This document shows positions 60,253 to 64,000 of a stretch of DNA of 64,000 bases, piece by piece. Position 1 is the first letter of the stretch; each line of letters opens with the position of its first letter. The notes below the pieces were generated by a model. The model made no database searches. It was not told the origin of the DNA and was given only the letters and a program-made list of their open reading frames with translations. The translations under genes and the position numbers were made by a program. The DNA comes from Ceratodon purpureus (lineage: Eukaryota > Streptophyta > Bryopsida > Pseudoditrichales > Ditrichaceae): positions 15,633,578 through 15,697,577 of the forward strand of contig CM026429.1 of the NCBI GenBank assembly GCA_014871385.1, read 5' to 3'.

Positions 60253-60624
60253 ATGCCGAAGGTGTGTAATGCGAGATCCAGGAGGACGAGAGCGGCTGTA
60301 GGTTTGCCCCCAAAGGCACCGGCGAGTTATGAGGAGCTGCGGCCGTGGCTGCTGGAGGTGGAGCGCGCCAGGGAACGAGGCATGGACCTGCCACCGTTTA
60401 GGCACATCGGAAGCCTCCATGTTGGTGAAGGTGAATGGCGTTGGACAGTGCTTTGTACCAATGAGCTTCTCCGTATTATGGAGTTGTCCCTAATCCCGTA
60501 TCCCTTGCTTTCGAACGTCGATGACAATCCAGTTGTTCAGCTGCCCGAAGTGATCATATCGGATGGCGAAACTTGCTGGTTTGATATGGACAAGAGTTGG
60601 ACTGTATATCCTTCGAAGGATTAG
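60253..60624 (+). CDS. Orphan 123-aa protein
   Basis: Intronless frame from an ATG (MPKVCNARSRRTRAAVGLPP). The basic N-terminus is followed by a helical segment (YEELRPWLLEVERARERGM) and a hydrophobic C-terminal half with PEVIISDGETCWFDMDKSW. No family recognised. It lies about 270 bp after the shared repeat module, in the same relation as the orphan gene at 56332, although the two proteins do not obviously align. Confidence 0.45.
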   Translation: MPKVCNARSRRTRAAVGLPPKAPASYEELRPWLLEVERARERGMDLPPFRHIGSLHVGEGEWRWTVLCTNELLRIMELSLIPYPLLSNVDDNPVVQLPEVIISDGETCWFDMDKSWTVYPSKD

Positions 60625-61132
60625 TACTGTGAAGTCTAGTGGGGTGTTCGAATCCTTAAGATTTGGTCATTCATTGGATCTAGATACGAGTATTCCAGCA
60701 TAATGGCTTTAGATAATATAGACGATTCTAGGAATAAGACAACTCGAAACAAATAACCGAAATGGTCTTAGAAGTTCGTGGAATATTTCAGAGTTCCTGT
60801 TCAATAATGGAGTGGCAGAAACCAAGATGTACACCAAGTCAAGAATAGGTAACATGGCTATGCAAATGTGGGATTTTGAATGAGTAAAATATAAATAACA
60901 GCACAATATTATATTTGTGCCTTTCTTTTGTAACATTTCATTATTCATATTATATTTTGAGCATTACAGTTGTGACATTTCATCCTTTACAAACACGGAG
61001 ACAAATTGGACATGAGAATTATAACAAGTTTAGGTTCAGGGAAGTAGAGTAGACGAAGGATTACCCAATGAACTCCAATTAAATAAAATCAAATCAAATG
61101 AAAACAACAATAGACCGAAGCCTCCTTCAACC
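60625..61132. other. Spacer between the orphan + gene and the methyltransferase-like gene (-)
   Basis: Convergent 3' flanks. It contains a third copy of the repeat-module tail (about 60,773-60,832). Otherwise AT-rich and featureless. Confidence 0.4.
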
Positions 61133-64000
61133 TCACAACATGCTACAGTCGCTACTTTCACTCTCAGAACTAGAGGACTCCGAATCTTCTTCTACCGCCT
61201 CGTCATCGACGAATAAAAGGGCCCTGGGATCAAAAGTAGTTGGCCGACTAGGAACATATGTGAGGGCTCCAGATTGAAACGCCTGTGCTAAGTCCTCTGC
61301 GTAGTCCGGAAGTATAAAAGGCTGAATCGGGCTGGAATGAAGACGCCACGATGGAGTGGACACTGGTGTTGGCCCACGTGGCGGTGTTGCCGAAACTACT
61401 CTGCAATAGAAAACCGATTGTGGTTAGATTGAATACGTAGAGGTGCAAAGAGAAGAAATGCTTGGAGAATTTGAACAAAAAATAGAAGACTTACACCACT
61501 TATCAGGTCTTCTTGATCTCTTTGCAGGTGCTTCCTCTGCTGCTGCCGGCCTAGGATGTTTTGGAGGGCCCATGGCAGATGACGTAGCCATATACGGTTT
61601 GAGAAGGGCGTTGAATATGGCTTTGTCCTCCTCACAAGCTATAATATGACGACCAATACTCTGGCAAGCCTTGAGGGAGGCACCTGAAAACACGTAGCAC
61701 AGAAAAGTAGTGAGTCCCTGTGGAGAAAATCAGAGGATTGGAAATACAGAAACTGTTAATGGAGGATTACCTGTTCCTGCCGACCATTCGAAGACTATGT
61801 CACCGGGCTTGGTCATCTCCTCAATGATGCCCTGCATCATCTCAGGGGCTTTCTCCCTCGGGCCTCTCCAGGGCACCTCCCCATTCATGAGCTGCGAGTC
61901 TGCATCGGTGAAGTTGAGAATGGCATCACTCTCGGTAATGTGGAGGTCGTTGTAAACGACATCGGATTTCTTCGTTTGAAAAGAAAACTTGGATGGGGGA
62001 GAACCACCACGAATGAAGACGCGCACCCAGAATCGAAGAGACTGCGAAAAACAGAAATATGTGAGTGTTATTAAAAAGAAAACTTAGTAAAATGCAAAGA
62101 CAAGCGAAGATTATGATGTACATACCAAGGAGCCGGGCATCGTTGGGTGAGCCAAGCCTAGTGCATTGAAGCCCCACCAGTCTCGGTGCTGCACGAAGCC
62201 ATCAGCAGCAGCCACTTCGGAAATCTTCGTAGCCAGACGTTGGTCGTTGTTGTGGATGATGCAGAGAGCACCATCAAACTGCAAGTAATGTCTTGCGAAC
62301 TCGAAGAGGTCCTCCAAATAATCCTTGCCGCGTTTGTTCCAAGACGGAGGGACGTAGGTGGGATTGGATATAGTGGGGACCGGAAGATTCTCAGGAACGT
62401 CGACAATGATCAAGTCGAATCCCAAGTGATTGTCCTCATTGCATCTATCAGGAACTCGGTTCTCGCGGCCTGCCCCAAACTTGAATAAACAAGAAATCAG
62501 AGTTAGAAAATATAAGGTTAACAGAATATAAGAATTCAAGGGAAAGAATGAAACAACGAATCATACCATTCGAATGATGTCTAGAGCCTTGTTCCATTCG
62601 GGATCGCCACCAACGTCTTCAAGTTCCTTGTGTCGGGATAGAACCGAGCCAACAGAGGAGTTGATGACATAAACCTGAGAGGAATTGATAGTTCCAGCGG
62701 AAGAGGTAGTCTGTGGAAATTTCTTGGTTTTCCGCTGCTCGAGGAGACCTCTGGTGACCTCGGAAGCACTGATTGAGGAAGGAGCCGGCGAAGAAGCTGG
62801 AGAAGGCTTCGTAACGACAATACCTGGAGAGGGCTCCGGTTCCTTCTGTTTTGGCTGAGAGGACGCCGCACCGGTTTGCTGTGATGCCTCTGACTGAGAA
62901 CGGAGAGATTTCAGTCGCCTTCCTCTCCCTTTCTTCGGTGGAGGAGCAGAGGATTGGTCTTGCTGTCCTTCAAAATCCTCTGCACCATCCTCTGTGTCTT
63001 CGACCACCACCGCACCTCCATCGTGTAGAGTCTTGACGTCGACCTCTGAGTCAATCGTGAAACCACGAGAGCAATCAAGGTACCAGCATCCCTCAAGCAA
63101 GTGAGGAGCTTTGTACCTTTGCAGCTGCTGGGGAGAATAGATACACTGGTCCGAGGTTGTCTCCGTCCAAGCACGGAAGTAGTTGGGGAGCTGTTGGACC
63201 GTGATGGCCCCCTTCAAAACAAGCTCTCGCTTGAAGTACCTAAGAGAAGAAATTTAGAAGGTTAGTAGCATAGAAAGCTCTAGCGAATTAGAATATGCAA
63301 ATGCAAAAAAGTTAGGCAATATACCGGTAAATAACCCGCTTGACAACATCAGCAGTTCCAGGGAATTTAGCGAAGTCGGACTTCTTCTCGAAGGGCTTCT
63401 TAGCGTTTTTTCCAATGAACGTAGGGAAGGCCTTGTCCCACAACATAATACGTGAACTCTCGACATAATCGCCCGGCTGTTGGACATCAGGAAATGCCGT
63501 CCAGTCGATATCGAGGTTCTCTGACTTGAATATGTCATCAACCTCGTTGATGACGGCTTCCTCCAACTGTAGTACCAATGAGAATTAGTACCAATGAGAA
63601 AAGAAATCAGAAAGCATGTTGTAATTGGTAAGGGATATTGAGAAACCATACCCCAGCCCAGAATGAAGCCCTGTTCAACCAAGGGTCGAATGCAGTATCC
63701 TTGAATTCAAGTGGTGGAAATCTGTAAGATAGTCGAGAACTCGGAGATGAGTTCCACCACCTCAGCCACCGAGCCTTGTATTTGGGCTCAACGGCAGCTG
63801 GACAGATCTTCTGGAGCTTATCGAGGGACATCTCAGGTTTAGAGTTTAGACTGTAATGCCGATTGATCTGCCAGGAGTAGAGAAGTATTAGAAAATATAA
63901 TTGCATAATGTTGTAACAATTCAAAATACTAATTGAAATTAGATGAAGGTGTTACCTCATTCAGGAAGTCGTCTCCGTTTCTGGGATTTGCTATTGCCAA
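61133..64000 (-). CDS. Beta-class DNA methyltransferase-like protein with altered motifs (5' end outside the window)
   Basis: Eight exons visible: 64000-63956 (partial), 63867-63652, 63566-63325, 63239-62567, 62479-62126, 62041-61771, 61683-61495, 61398-61133; phases agree, at least 751 aa. The C-terminal half follows the order of bacterial beta-class N4C/N6A methyltransferases. First FDLIIVDVPENLP stands where motif IV (DLIxxDPPY) belongs. Then come WNKRGKDYLEDLFEFARHYL and GALCIIHNND. A HPTEKP-like stretch (WRGPREKAPEMMQGIIEEM) follows, then PGDIVFEWSAGTGASLKACQ (motif I, FxGxG) and GRHIIACEEDKA. DPPY is replaced by DVPE and F-x-G by W-S-A-G-T-G, so catalysis is doubtful. The N-terminal half is unrecognised; residues in exon 4 are low-complexity with a basic KKGRGRRLK patch, and the protein ends in a Ser/Glu/Asp tail. 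The last acceptor choice (AGAG before TAG) is inferred from frame. Confidence 0.72.

Noticed and set aside
60620..60650. TAGTG at about 60,631 as right end of the CACTA element
   Set aside because: The inverse complement matches the left tip for only CACTAGA, and the flanking trinucleotide (GGG) does not match the CAA at the left.

Overview
The window looks like nuclear DNA of a land plant, probably not a model seed plant. The clade is a low-confidence guess; a moss, liverwort, lycophyte or fern would fit. Five conserved host genes could be rebuilt exon by exon with consistent reading phases: a BLUS1-like STE20 kinase (+, 22 exons), a peroxisomal SDR of the IBR1/SDRa type (-, 6 exons, C-terminal SRL), a CYB5D2/neuferricin-like haem-binding membrane protein (+, 8 exons), the RNA polymerase III subunit RPC6 (-, 10 exons, one GC donor, four Fe-S cysteines) and mitochondrial PAM16 (+, intronless CDS). 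No bacterial-style operons, rRNA, tRNA or CRISPR were seen.

Layout. 1-5.1 kb is AT-rich and non-coding with a TA-flanked MITE. 5.1-17.4 kb is the kinase with a purine-rich leader. 18.8-20.75 kb is the SDR, facing the kinase tail to tail. 21.2-21.5 kb is a 19-bp minisatellite between the divergent SDR and CYB5D2 genes. 25.9-29.3 kb is intergenic, with a decamer array resembling heat-shock elements and a poly(A)-tailed retroposon-like end. RPC6 lies at 29.3-31.9 kb. 32-36.6 kb is AT-rich with an orphan ORF and a foldback element. PAM16 lies at 36.66 kb. From about 40.4 kb to the right edge the DNA is mobile or accessory.

Accessory half. A decayed Tc1/mariner transposase (40.4-41.3 kb) is followed by a CACTA (En/Spm) element whose left end is probably at 41,354. 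That element has a five-exon tnp2-type transposase with one frameshifting base, a 21-bp tandem array in its first intron, a second unidentified gene, a captured fragment of the splicing factor SYF1, and a 2.5-kb satellite (142-145 bp unit, higher-order structure) between two 224-bp direct repeats. Its right end was not found. From 54.4 kb on lies a set of unfamiliar genes: an acidic two-exon protein cut off at a repeat boundary, three short orphan proteins, a SWIM zinc-finger protein, and a multi-exon protein with the fold order of bacterial beta-class DNA N4-cytosine/N6-adenine methyltransferases but altered catalytic motifs. A diverged direct repeat of about 0.5 kb, spaced 3,805 bp and carrying a TGACGTCA-type palindrome, precedes two of the orphan genes. 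This methyltransferase-like/SWIM neighbourhood is the best candidate for something undescribed.
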